64,000 nt of DNA, taken from positions 2,232,001-2,296,000 of the forward strand of contig NZ_CP049863.1 in assembly GCF_011299575.1 (NCBI RefSeq), written 5' to 3'. Each line of letters begins with the position of its first letter. Position 1 is the first letter of the stretch. The position numbers and the translations under genes are program-made. This document shows positions 32,353 to 42,200 of the stretch, piece after piece. This DNA is from Leucobacter viscericola. GTDB taxonomy: Bacteria; Actinomycetota; Actinomycetes; Actinomycetales; Microbacteriaceae. The notes below the pieces were generated by a model. It was not told the origin of the DNA. It did no database searches and saw nothing but the letters and a program-made list of their open reading frames with translations.

Positions 32353-33765
32353 CTAGCGAAAGGATGTCTCAGTGCCCATCAGCTGCGTTGCCAGCTGCAG
32401 CAACTGCACCTCACTGCCAGCACGACCAATGAGCTGCACACCCATAGACAGGCTGCTGGGCAGGCTCAGGATCGGCACCGCGATCGCGGGCAAACCCGAC
32501 ACGTTGACCATCGAGGTAAAGGGTGCCCACTCGCACTGCAGTCGGTAGTCGTCATCGGGAGAGAGGGCCGTGAACGCGCCGACCCGTGGCGCATCAAAGG
32601 CGAGCCCCGGAGTCAGCACCACGTCGTAGCGCCCCCACTGCTCACGCACGTCGCTCGCGAAACCGCGGAGCCGTGATCCCGCGGCGTGGTGTTCGGACTC
32701 GGATCGCGCGAGCGCCCGCTCGCGAAACTCGCGTGTGAGAGGGGTGAGGCGATCCTCAGCCTCTGCATCCAACATGAGCTGGGAGAGGCCCGCGGTCCAC
32801 GCGGTCATAAAGGCCTCGGGGTAACCGGGGTCGTAGGCGATTCTGGCCTCTTCGACTCGGTGGTTGCGCTGTTCAAGCAGTTGTGCGGCCGCGACCACCG
32901 CGGCCGTGGCGTCCGGGGAGAGGGTGATCGGGTAGGCGGATTCGAACGGCGAGGCCGTGCTCACGCCGATGCGCAGTCTGCTCACGCGGTCGGCGGTGCG
33001 AACCGCCGCCAGGCTCGGTTCACCCTGCGCGCCGCGCATGGCGTCAAAGAGCATTGCGGCATCGGCGGTGTTGCGGGCGAGCGGCCCACTCACGGTGAGT
33101 CGGGGCGCGCCAAAGGGGTCGCGGGCACCGTTACGAAGGTCGCTCGGGATCGTGCCCAGCCCCGGCTTCAGCCCAACGATTCCGCAGGCAAGGGCAGGGA
33201 TCCGGATCGACCCACCCCCGTCACTGCCCGGAGCGAAGGGGAGCAGGCCGGCGGCAACGGCCGCGGCTGATCCTCCCGATGACCCACCCGCCGTTCTGCT
33301 CGGATCAAGTGGGTTTCGCGCGGGATCGACGATCAGATTTTCGGAGTATCCCGTGAGACCGAACTCGGGCACCTGGGTCTTGCCGAGCGAGAGAGCCCCG
33401 GCCCGCCGCAGTGTCCCGGCACCGGGGCTGTCCGTCTTCGCGAGCTCGTGCGGCACGGCCGCACTGCCGTGTGTGGTGGTGGCACCAGCAACATCGACCA
33501 GGTCTTTGTGCGCTAGGGGGAGGCCGTGCAGCGGGGGGAGTGTGAGTGTCTCGTTGGATCGGCCAGCGCGCTGATACTCGGCGAATCTGTTGTCGGCCAC
33601 TGTCGCCTCGTGGGTCGCCTGCTCCGCGGTCACGCTGACGAACGCTCCGAGATCTGCGCGCTCGGTGATCCGGCCCAAGTATTGCTCCGTTACCTCGCGC
33701 GTGGAGAGCTCACCCGAGCGCAGGGTCGCACGCAGCTCGAGAGCGGTGTCAGGGAGCGAGCTCAC
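32353..33765 (-). CDS. Amidase signature family protein
   Basis: 470 residues. The Ser-cisSer-Lys triad is visible: Lys in LPLAHKDLVDVAG and the glycine/serine motif in TAGGSSGGSAAAVAAGLLPF, plus GSDGGGSIRIPALACGIVGL. The GTG at 33765 overlaps the stop of the upstream gene by 4 bases (GTGA) and has GGAG nearby, so it is preferred over a GTG six codons earlier. The family includes GatA and many amide hydrolases. No GatB or GatC is adjacent, so a stand-alone amidase is more likely than tRNA amidation. The substrate is unknown. Confidence 0.87.
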   Translation of the reverse strand: MSSLPDTALELRATLRSGELSTREVTEQYLGRITERADLGAFVSVTAEQATHEATVADNRFAEYQRAGRSNETLTLPPLHGLPLAHKDLVDVAGATTTHGSAAVPHELAKTDSPGAGTLRRAGALSLGKTQVPEFGLTGYSENLIVDPARNPLDPSRTAGGSSGGSAAAVAAGLLPFAPGSDGGGSIRIPALACGIVGLKPGLGTIPSDLRNGARDPFGAPRLTVSGPLARNTADAAMLFDAMRGAQGEPSLAAVRTADRVSRLRIGVSTASPFESAYPITLSPDATAAVVAAAQLLEQRNHRVEEARIAYDPGYPEAFMTAWTAGLSQLMLDAEAEDRLTPLTREFRERALARSESEHHAAGSRLRGFASDVREQWGRYDVVLTPGLAFDAPRVGAFTALSPDDDYRLQCEWAPFTSMVNVSGLPAIAVPILSLPSSLSMGVQLIGRAGSEVQLLQLATQLMGTETSFR

Positions 33766-34261
33766 TCGAAGCTGTCTCCGCACGATTCAGCCAGCTCTTC
33801 CATCAACTTTTCCGTGGGTTTTATGCCCACCTTCGATCGCGCACAGTAGCGAAACCCGAGTTTGCTCTGGGGTGCGGCTTTGACGTAAAGGTAACCCGCG
33901 TTGTCTGGTCCGTTACCCGCGAACCCCACGTCGTCGCCGTCCTTCGCCGATACGCTGCCAGTGACCGTCCCGCCGTCGTAATAGATGACCCCCGCGATGC
34001 CCCGCTGCTAGTGCGAGCGGCGAGGAATGTGGTGCCATTCGGGTCGGTCTCGAGAACGCGCAGCGAGTTGAGATCGAGCGCGTCACCTGCGGCGGGGCTG
34101 GAACTCTCAAGCGATTGCTTAGCCCGCTCTAGAGGGGTCTGCTGTTTCGGCATGGTGTTCACGAGAGCAAACGGGAACGAAATGGCGAGCGCGAGCGCCA
34201 CCAAAACCGCGATGACCATCAGCGGGCTAAATCCAATTGAAGTTTTTTCTCGACGGCTCAT
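33762..34261 (-). pseudogene. Small membrane-anchored protein, frameshifted
   Basis: ATG 34261 starts SRREKTSIGFSPLMVIAVLV, a single N-terminal membrane anchor, followed by a secreted region (LNSLRVLETDPNGTTFLAAR). The frame breaks at four C (plus strand 34000-34003; G on the coding strand). With one more G it continues as GVIYYDGGTVTGSVSAKDG, DNAGYLYVKAAPQSKLGFRY and ends ELAESCGDSFE at 33762, giving about 166 residues. The repaired frame stops exactly at the GTGA that starts the amidase, which argues the repaired reading is the ancestral one. The family is unrecognised. It may be a true frameshift or an assembly error. Confidence 0.68.
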
Positions 34262-34392
34262 AGGGCACCTTTCCGTTGTCGCACAAGCTTAGTCGGGGCA
34301 CCTGTCACCAACTCCTGTCGGAAAAATTCGCGGGCTCACGGCATTTCATGAGAAAACACGGTTATTCTGAACCTCGCTTGACAGGCCTATAG

Positions 34393-34416
34393 GGAACTGC
34401 GCGCGGGGGATGCGTT
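34393..34416 (+). promoter_or_regulatory. Possible ECF-sigma promoter (GGAAC-N15-CGTT) before the first surface gene
   Basis: GGAAC (34393-34397), 15 bp, CGTT (34413-34416) lies about 45 bp upstream of the GTG at 34461. GGAAC with CGTT about 15-17 bp downstream is the usual ECF pattern. A TTGACA at 34378-34383 has no good -10 partner. The match is short and could be chance, but the sigma gene at 48825 makes it worth testing. The 34262-34460 gap holds nothing else. Confidence 0.3.
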
Positions 34417-34460
34417 GCGTAGGGGGTCGTCAAAGCTTCTAACAATGGGAGACCGTCAAC

Positions 34461-37400
34461 GTGTCAATTGCACGCAACAAAACGATTTGGCGAGCCACCG
34501 CCATGGGAGCCGGACTGGCAGTTCTTGCCGGGCTGGTAGCACCAACCGCGGGCCAGGCCGCCGATCCTGAACTGGCCTACGAGATTGCCATCGGCTCGGT
34601 TCAGACAGGATCGGGCAACTTCGATGCCGATGACGGACCCGGTAACGACTCGGGGCCGGGCAACAACATCGTGCGCTCCTATGACACCGTGACGTATGAG
34701 CTTGAGGCCTCCGTCAACTCGACGACCGGCGCGACGGGCACCGCTTCAAACGCGGCGTTCACCTTCACGCTGCCCGAGGGCATGACCTGGAACACGCTTC
34801 CCGGCACCTGCCTCACCACTACGACACCCGCATCGTCGATCAGTGCTGATGGCAGAACAGCCGTCTGTAACATCGGCGACGTTGCTCTGGGCGCCGCTCG
34901 CAGCGTTGCGCTGAGCGCAACTGTTGCGAACCTGCCGAATGCGACACCCCTCAACTTCGCGCCGGATGCACTGAGCTTTGCGACTGACAACGTCACCACA
35001 CCCGCCGTGACCGTGACGCCCGGTTCGCTCGTGAGCTCTGGCGCCCCGAACGTCAACATGACCAAGCTCGTGCCGTATGTTGCAAAGAACCAGCTCGGAC
35101 CCGACGGTGTTACCCGCGGTTGGCTGCTCCAGTACGGTGTGACGTTCTCGATCCCCGACATTCAGGGGAAGGGACGTAAGGGATATCTCACCCCCACCGG
35201 ACCGCTGACCTTCACCGATGACTTTTCGCAGATCAGCCCGAACGCCCAGTTTGTGCGAGTCGAGTCTGGCGACGTGACAAACCACGGTGAGTTGCCGCTT
35301 TTCAGCCGAGCGAACCTCAACCTTCCAAACGCGATCAACGACGGTGGTGTGTGGACGGCGACGCCGGACCAGGCAAACAAGCGTGTGACCGTGACTGTAA
35401 CGGGGGCCGATCTGACGGCCTCGCACATCCCAACCACGAGTCGCGCTGGCCAGCCGATCACCGACAAGGGTTACTTGACCTTCGGTAAGGTCATTATCTT
35501 CGTTCCGCTGACCGATGTGCCCGTCGACGACGCAACTGGGGAAGGCAGTATTCCCATCAGCAACCTGGTCACCGACTTTGCGCCGACCGGGCCACACTTT
35601 GACGGCTCGACCGTCCCCAACGTCGGTGAGAACCCAGCTGACAACCGTCAGTCGCAGAACCTCGTTCGTCAGGCGGCCGGTGAGTTCTCGAAGCGCTTTG
35701 CCGACGTGGTGAATAGCCCAGCCACTCCGTTTCTCGTGGAGGGTATGGTCTCGGATCGCTCGGGCAACGGCACACTGACGCAGGGCCAGCAAGTACAGAG
35801 CTACATGGCCCTCACAAACACCTCTTCCGACGGTGAGTACAGCGCCACCAAGGTGTGCGACATGTGGGACTCGCAGTACCTCGATTTGGCGAGGTGGAGT
35901 GTGACGCCGCCCTCGCGCTGGGCCAACCCTGACGGTAACCCGACGAGCGCAACAGGATCGGCCGCGGCCAAGGGCCACTTCGAGTACCTGACCAATTACA
36001 CGCTCTCGGGCACCGACGCGCAGCGCTGGCAGACCATACGAACGTTCAACTGCGCCGATAACGCGGGTACCTGGACCACACAGGCCGCGGCGCTTGCGAA
36101 CCCCAACTTCGACCTGACGCAGGTGCGGGCCGTGCGCTGGATTGCAGATCAGCCGTTCCCCGCGGGTGACACCGTCACCATGCTCATCAATCTTGAGGCA
36201 AAGGCGGCAATTCCTGAGGGCCAGATCGTGGCCAACATGGCCGGCTGGCAGGCCCCAGAGCTGCTGAACGGGGCGTATCGATACCCCAACTACGTGCCCG
36301 AGACCGCAAAAACCACCGGAGGATTCACTCCGTCGGCGGGTGACCGTTTGATCGCGGTGCAAGCTCCGCTGGCGCTGACCAAAACTGTGACCGCACCGTC
36401 AACCCCGAATCCGCGTGTTGTTGCGGGTGGTGCTGCTCAGTTCACGATCACCCCCTCGTTCCGCACCGTCGGTCGGCCGGGGCCGTTTACCGCCAGGGAC
36501 GTGACGGTCACCGACCGGATTCCGGCTGGCATGTCGATTGTGCTTGACCCGGGAAATGTCGACGGTCAGGCCGTGACCCCACCCAATCACGCACCGACCT
36601 CGGTCACCGTGCTGCCCGATGGCACAACAGAGGTGGTGTGGACCTTTGACGAGATTTCAACGGGCAACATTCCGTCCATCGTCTACTGGGTGGCGACCGA
36701 GTCAACCAGCCGCGGTGACTTCGTGAACACCGCCATTATTCGCTCTCCCGATGATGCGCAGTCGCCCGCGGTGTCAGACACGGCACCGTCGACAACCGAT
36801 GTTCACCGCTCCTCCGCGAACATCGGCATCGACGGCCAGGCCGGTATCGCCGTGAGTAAAACGGTGCTCAATCCGTTTATCTCTGCGGGCGATGACTTTG
36901 CGTTTGAGATCACCACCTCCAACGGTTCGCAGGCGGTCACCCAGACCGGCGCAACCGTGATCGACGTGTTCCCGTTTGTCGGGGACGGCGCGGCCGGTGT
37001 TGTGAGCCGTGTGCCAGCGACCGACAATGCTTCGCAGTTCAAGCTCAAGGCTGCACCCACGGTGCCCGCGGGCGCGACGGTTGACTACACGACGGACCCG
37101 GCGGCGACCGTGCAGGCCTCGCAGACGATCGGTGCCGGGCAAGCGCCGACCTTTGGTGCCGGCGTTAACTGGCAACCGTTTGCTGCCGTGCAAGCGAACC
37201 TTGAAGACGTTACGGCGATTCGGGTCCACCTGCCTTCAATGGCGCCTCAGACAACGCAGAAGTTCCGTTACACCCTCACGCACATGGACGGGGTCGAGGG
37301 CGGTTACTTCGCGAACAACGCGACGTTCCGCACGACGCAGGCTGCGCTCGGTGTTGTCTCGAACACGGTGACGACCCGCATGCTGCCAGAGCAGCCCGCG

Positions 37401-39083
37401 ATCGAGCTGATCAAGAGCGCGTCAACCCCCGCCAACGGCGAGCAGTTTGGTGTTGGCGAGACGGTGAACTTCCGCTTCAACGTCACGAACAACGGGCTCG
37501 TTCCGCTGACCGGAGTGACGGTCAACGAGAGCAACTTTGTGAACGGCGCCGGGGACCCGCTGACGCTCACCACTCCGATCGCGGTGATCGATCCTGTCGG
37601 ATTTAACGGCACACTTGCCCCCGGCGCGAGCGCCACCTTTGGTGCAAGCTACGTGGTGACCCAGGCCGATATCGACGCGGGCGGCCAGATCACCAACACC
37701 GCAACCACCACGGGTCAGCCACCCACGGGTGGCCCCGTGACTGACGAGAGTGACGTGTCGGTGAGCATGGGTGATCCTGAACCCGCGATTTCGCTGATCA
37801 AACGCGCCGAATCAGAGCCAGCCAACGGCACCGGGTTTGTGGTCGGTGAGAAGTTGAACTACTCCTTCACCGTGCGCAACGAGGGTAACGTGACCCTGAG
37901 CGGCGTCAACGTTGCGGAGGGTGACTTCACGAACGGAGCGGGCGAGCCACTCGTGCTTGACGACGGACCGACGCCACCCGCAAACTTCAGCGGTCAGCTC
38001 AGCCCGGGTGAGCAGGTGGTGTTTACCGGAAGCTACACGTTCACGCAGGCGGACATCGACGCCGGTGGAGTGATCACGAACAACGCGACGGCCTCGGGCA
38101 CGGATCCTTTCGGAACCGGCGTTGACGACGACGACACCGTCACCACCAGCACGGGCGCAGCGCCGTCTTCGATCACACTCGTCAAGAGTGCGTCGGCCGC
38201 GCCGAACGGGCTTTCGTTCCAGCCCGGTGAGACGGTGACGTACACCTTCGTCGCCACCAACACTGGTGCGGTGACGCTGCACGACGTGACACTGGACGAG
38301 ACCAGCTTCACGAACGGAGCGGGAACGCCGCTGAACCTCGTGAAGGCTCCGGTGGCAACCGACCCGAGTAACTTCGATGGCACTCTGGGTGTTGGTAAGA
38401 GCGTGACCTACACCGCGAGCTACGTGGTGACACAGGCAGACGCAGACGCGGGCGGAAGCATCGCGAACAGCGCCCGCATCACGGGTACACCGACTACGGG
38501 CGTACCGGTGACTGACGATAGTGATGTCTCGGTGAGTGTTGATGCACCGGCTCCGGCGCTCAGCCTGGTCAAGTCGATTACCAACCTGCCCGCATCGGGC
38601 AAGTTCGCTGTCGGCGACACCGTGAACTTTGCGTTCGCCGTCAGAAACACGGGCAACGTGCCGCTGAACGGTGTTGCGGTGAACGAGAAGACCTTCACCA
38701 ATGCGGCGGGGGACAAGCTCTCGCTCACCTCGGGGCCGACCGCAGCGCCAGGCTTTAGCGGATCCCTAGCGCCCGGTGAGCAGACCGTGTTTACGGGAAG
38801 CTACGTGGTTACATCGGCTGACCTTGGCGGATCGCTGACCAACACAGCAGCTGCCTCAGCTGAGACCGTTGCCGGGGATCAGGTCAGCGCAGAGTCGACG
38901 GTTGCCGCGCCCATTCAGGCCGTGAGCACTCCGGTTCCCGGCACACTGCCGGTGACCGGCGCGGCTATCGGCGGTCTTGCCGCGATCATGCTGGTCGCCA
39001 TTGCGGCGGGCGGGGTGCTGCTGCTTCGCCGTCGCCGTAGTGCCGTGAGCGGGGCTGGCAACGGGGTCGGGATCGACCTCTAG
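34461..39083 (+). CDS. Giant LPXTG surface protein with DUF11-like repeats (1540 aa)
   Basis: GTG 34461 follows GGGAG. A signal peptide (about residues 1-33, ending TAGQAADP) leads to a long beta-rich region with DUF11/isopeptide-like segments. Four repeats of about 128 residues begin near 979, 1108, 1236 and 1364; each opens with a (I/L)xLxKSxS-like strand with a Lys and contains NTG/NNGxVxLxxVxVxE and SYVVTQADxDAGG. The C-terminus has LPVTG at about 1496, a hydrophobic helix and an Arg-rich tail, the sortase signal. The repeats probably form a rigid stalk with isopeptide or Ca2+-stabilised folds. It is first of three such genes; no sortase gene is in the window. Confidence 0.87.
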   Translation: MSIARNKTIWRATAMGAGLAVLAGLVAPTAGQAADPELAYEIAIGSVQTGSGNFDADDGPGNDSGPGNNIVRSYDTVTYELEASVNSTTGATGTASNAAFTFTLPEGMTWNTLPGTCLTTTTPASSISADGRTAVCNIGDVALGAARSVALSATVANLPNATPLNFAPDALSFATDNVTTPAVTVTPGSLVSSGAPNVNMTKLVPYVAKNQLGPDGVTRGWLLQYGVTFSIPDIQGKGRKGYLTPTGPLTFTDDFSQISPNAQFVRVESGDVTNHGELPLFSRANLNLPNAINDGGVWTATPDQANKRVTVTVTGADLTASHIPTTSRAGQPITDKGYLTFGKVIIFVPLTDVPVDDATGEGSIPISNLVTDFAPTGPHFDGSTVPNVGENPADNRQSQNLVRQAAGEFSKRFADVVNSPATPFLVEGMVSDRSGNGTLTQGQQVQSYMALTNTSSDGEYSATKVCDMWDSQYLDLARWSVTPPSRWANPDGNPTSATGSAAAKGHFEYLTNYTLSGTDAQRWQTIRTFNCADNAGTWTTQAAALANPNFDLTQVRAVRWIADQPFPAGDTVTMLINLEAKAAIPEGQIVANMAGWQAPELLNGAYRYPNYVPETAKTTGGFTPSAGDRLIAVQAPLALTKTVTAPSTPNPRVVAGGAAQFTITPSFRTVGRPGPFTARDVTVTDRIPAGMSIVLDPGNVDGQAVTPPNHAPTSVTVLPDGTTEVVWTFDEISTGNIPSIVYWVATESTSRGDFVNTAIIRSPDDAQSPAVSDTAPSTTDVHRSSANIGIDGQAGIAVSKTVLNPFISAGDDFAFEITTSNGSQAVTQTGATVIDVFPFVGDGAAGVVSRVPATDNASQFKLKAAPTVPAGATVDYTTDPAATVQASQTIGAGQAPTFGAGVNWQPFAAVQANLEDVTAIRVHLPSMAPQTTQKFRYTLTHMDGVEGGYFANNATFRTTQAALGVVSNTVTTRMLPEQPAIELIKSASTPANGEQFGVGETVNFRFNVTNNGLVPLTGVTVNESNFVNGAGDPLTLTTPIAVIDPVGFNGTLAPGASATFGASYVVTQADIDAGGQITNTATTTGQPPTGGPVTDESDVSVSMGDPEPAISLIKRAESEPANGTGFVVGEKLNYSFTVRNEGNVTLSGVNVAEGDFTNGAGEPLVLDDGPTPPANFSGQLSPGEQVVFTGSYTFTQADIDAGGVITNNATASGTDPFGTGVDDDDTVTTSTGAAPSSITLVKSASAAPNGLSFQPGETVTYTFVATNTGAVTLHDVTLDETSFTNGAGTPLNLVKAPVATDPSNFDGTLGVGKSVTYTASYVVTQADADAGGSIANSARITGTPTTGVPVTDDSDVSVSVDAPAPALSLVKSITNLPASGKFAVGDTVNFAFAVRNTGNVPLNGVAVNEKTFTNAAGDKLSLTSGPTAAPGFSGSLAPGEQTVFTGSYVVTSADLGGSLTNTAAASAETVAGDQVSAESTVAAPIQAVSTPVPGTLPVTGAAIGGLAAIMLVAIAAGGVLLLRRRRSAVSGAGNGVGIDL

Positions 39084-39098
39084 CGGCCACGCCGAAAC

Positions 39099-39139
39099 AA
39101 ATCCTGGGTGCGTCTTTTGCGAGACGCGCCCAGGATTTT
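39099..39139 (+). terminator. Terminator after the first surface gene
   Basis: A stem of 15 bp (ATCCTGGGTGCGTCT against AGACGCGCCCAGGAT, one G-T pair) with loop TTTGCG is followed by TTTTTG. It is a good intrinsic terminator, so the second surface gene likely has its own promoter in the AT-rich 39140-39260 stretch. Confidence 0.85.
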
Positions 39140-39271
39140 TGCGTTCAAAAAACTTTTCACCGTTTTCGTAAGCAAGATCAGACGAATCTGTCTTTACCTT
39201 CTGATGCCACTGTGTGGGCCCGAGTGCCCATTGTTTGACGATGTGGCCTGCAAAGAAAAATCAGGAGTTCG

Positions 39272-42200
39272 ATGGTTCAGGAAAAACGGAGACGGGCCAC
39301 ACGGTTCAGTCTGCGAAGAAGTCTTTCAATAGCAGTTATCTCGGCACTCGCATTGGGGGCGAGCGTCGGTGGAGCCACCGTTGCCCAGGCAGCGAACGGT
39401 GTTGATATTTCACTCTCGGTGCTGGCAGACGGCAGCCCCGCGTGGGACGACCTCGACACGGATGCCAATGGCGCAGCCAACGGAATTGTGCGCACGAACG
39501 ATACGATCTCGTACAACTGGAACATTCGTACGGACCGTGTTGTCAAGGGCGTTAAGTTCGAGCAGAGGCTTCCAACGGGTGTGACCTGGGACGCAGGCAT
39601 GGCTTCGCCTGACTGCGCGATCACTGAGGCGGGCGCGCTGCTCACCTGCACGCTCGACCTGGCAGCAAATGCGTCGAGCTCGTACACGGTTGTTGCGAAC
39701 GTGAGCAACACTATTCCTCGCGGCACCTCAATCGATACTTTCCTGACCACCACGCTTGACGATGGCAGCGTAGAAACCTCCGCGACCGTCTCAACCAAGG
39801 TCGTGGCGCAGCCACGTGTTGACCTCACTATTCCCGCGGTGGCGGGCACGGGTCTCAGCACCTCTCCCGAGGGAGAGCCAGGCTACGTCTACACCATCTA
39901 CGCCGGTGTGATCTCGAACAACACGAACAAGGCAAAGGGCAACGAGCCCATCGTCTCCGACTTTTCGTTCCAGCAGTTTGCAAACGAAATCGCGCCCGGT
40001 GCGCGGCTTTGGACCTGGGGCTCGAATACCTGTGGCGTGAACGGTCGCGGTCAGCAGACCAACGCGATGCCCTACGGAAGCATTGGCATCATCGGTGCAG
40101 CAACGGCTGCCAACTCGACGCCAAACAGCGGTACGTGGACCTGCTCGCAGGCTGCGCCCGGCGATCCCATCACCGTTTCGGTGACCGGCGCGGACACGAC
40201 CGTTCCCAGCCAGCCAAACAAGACCGTTGGTGGAACGACCATCGCCGATGAGCGCGCCTACATCGCGGCCGGTTACGTTTCGGTGTGGATCCCGCTGAGC
40301 GCTCTCGGGCCGACCGGCGAGATGAATGTCAAGATGCGCGTCGGTGGGTTTGACCCCGATTCCATTACGGGGCAGTCGAACTATGGCGCTGGCTTTGAGC
40401 AGGGCAGCGAACCAAACTTCGTGCCCTGCAGCAACACTCCGGGTGGCGCCAACGGCACCGCCGGAAACGACAACTGCTACACCGTGCGCATGACCGATCG
40501 CGGCGGGCAGTCAGACGTTGGGTTCGTGCGTAATCCCACACTCGACACCACTTCAGCCAACATGGTGAACGCGCAGGCAAAATACCAGTCGGGTGAGGGT
40601 GTCGTTGGTACCGGTGAGCAGTTCTACCTGCGCACCGGGCTCGGCAACACTGGTCTGCTGCCGATGACAAACGGCCAGCTCTGCGTGCGTATTGATCCGA
40701 AGCTGCTGCAGTTTGATGACTCGCGACCGATCGTGATGATGTCGGGCGGAAACCCGAGGCCGCTCTCTGAGGCGACCATCGAATACGGCTCGCAGAGCTA
40801 TGCCTCTGAGGCGGAACTGCGTGGCAACGAGTGTGACGCCGGCCCCTGGGCAGACTCAGCGAGCGCTGTTGCCGGAGGCGCCTCTGCCGTGACCACGATT
40901 CGCGTGACCTTCCACAACGACATTGCCCCCGGTGGCTCCATGCGCTTCTTTGTGCCCATGGTCGCTCAGGCAAACCCGCCCTCTACGGTGCTGCCCGCCT
41001 ACCTCGTTTCGAAGTGGGACGGTCGTTCAAACTGGGCAAAGGGAACCTACGTTGCCGCTGATCACTCCGGTTACGGTGGGGATCGCGTGAACCAGGCCGG
41101 TGCGCTCGTGCGCACCTCCATCACCTCACCCGGAGTATCGAGCGCTTCGCCCGGTAGCCCCGTAAAGTTTGAGGTGAACTCCACCATCACGCAGTCGTCT
41201 CAGGCGACAACCGTGCGTGACGTTCGGGTGGTCGTGAATATTCCGTCGTGCCTTGAGTACATCGCAGGATCAGCCATCGCAATCAACGGGGTCGAGCCCG
41301 TGTTTGTGGCTGGCGATCCTGGCCCCGACGGAATTGCCTGCACCGCAGACGACAAGGACTCCTACTCGACGCTGACCTGGATTCTCGGTGACTGGCCAGT
41401 GGCCGATCCACTACCAGTGCTGACGTACGAGGCGCAGGTGCCGGTGAATGCGCCGGTTCCCGTGACGCTGCCGACCACTGCAGTCATCTCGTCACCGGAT
41501 GATGCTTCGACGGAGCCCTACCGCACGTCGACGTCTGGCCTCGCGGTCAACGGCTTCAGCGAGTTTGCTGTCGCGAAGCGCGCACCCGCAGAGATTGAGG
41601 TGGGCGATCCCGTGCCGTACCGCCTGTCGTGGGCAAACCGCCTGTCGGCACCGGTCGGCTCGGCCGAGCTGGTCGACATTCTGCCGAACACGGCCGATGG
41701 TCGCGGCACCACGTTCGCTGGCACGTTCAGCTACCTGTCGACCGAGGGCTCGCTGGGCGTTGAGTCCCTGTGGTTCACGAACGCTCCGATTGCTGATCTG
41801 CAGGCTGATCCCCACAGCGCAAGCATCGTGTGGAGTGCGACACCGCTGCCCGACGCAACCGCGATCAAGGTGCGTACCCTTCCGGTTACCCCGGGTGGGT
41901 TCGGGTACATCGACCTCAATTTTGAGGCAGCGAACTCGAAGAAGGGTGACCTGCTGAAGAACTCGATCGCGAGCACCAAGATCGAGGGTCTCTCGCTCAT
42001 CATTGGCGAGGCGGGCCGCACGACCACTCGCGTGACCGCCTCTTCAGTCGGCAACACCGTCTGGAACGACGCAAACGGCAACGGCAAGCACGACAAGGGT
42101 GAGGCCGGTGTTCCCGGACTCAACCTGGAGCTCAATGGCTACTCGTTCGGGCCTGACGGCGTGGACGACGGCGGTGCCGGTGACGACGAGGCTGTTTCGT

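Noticed and set aside
34746..36362. Long open frame antisense to the first surface gene (538 codons)
   Set aside because: A high-GC shadow of the sense frame: Arg/His/Gly/Val-rich, no start signal and no motif.
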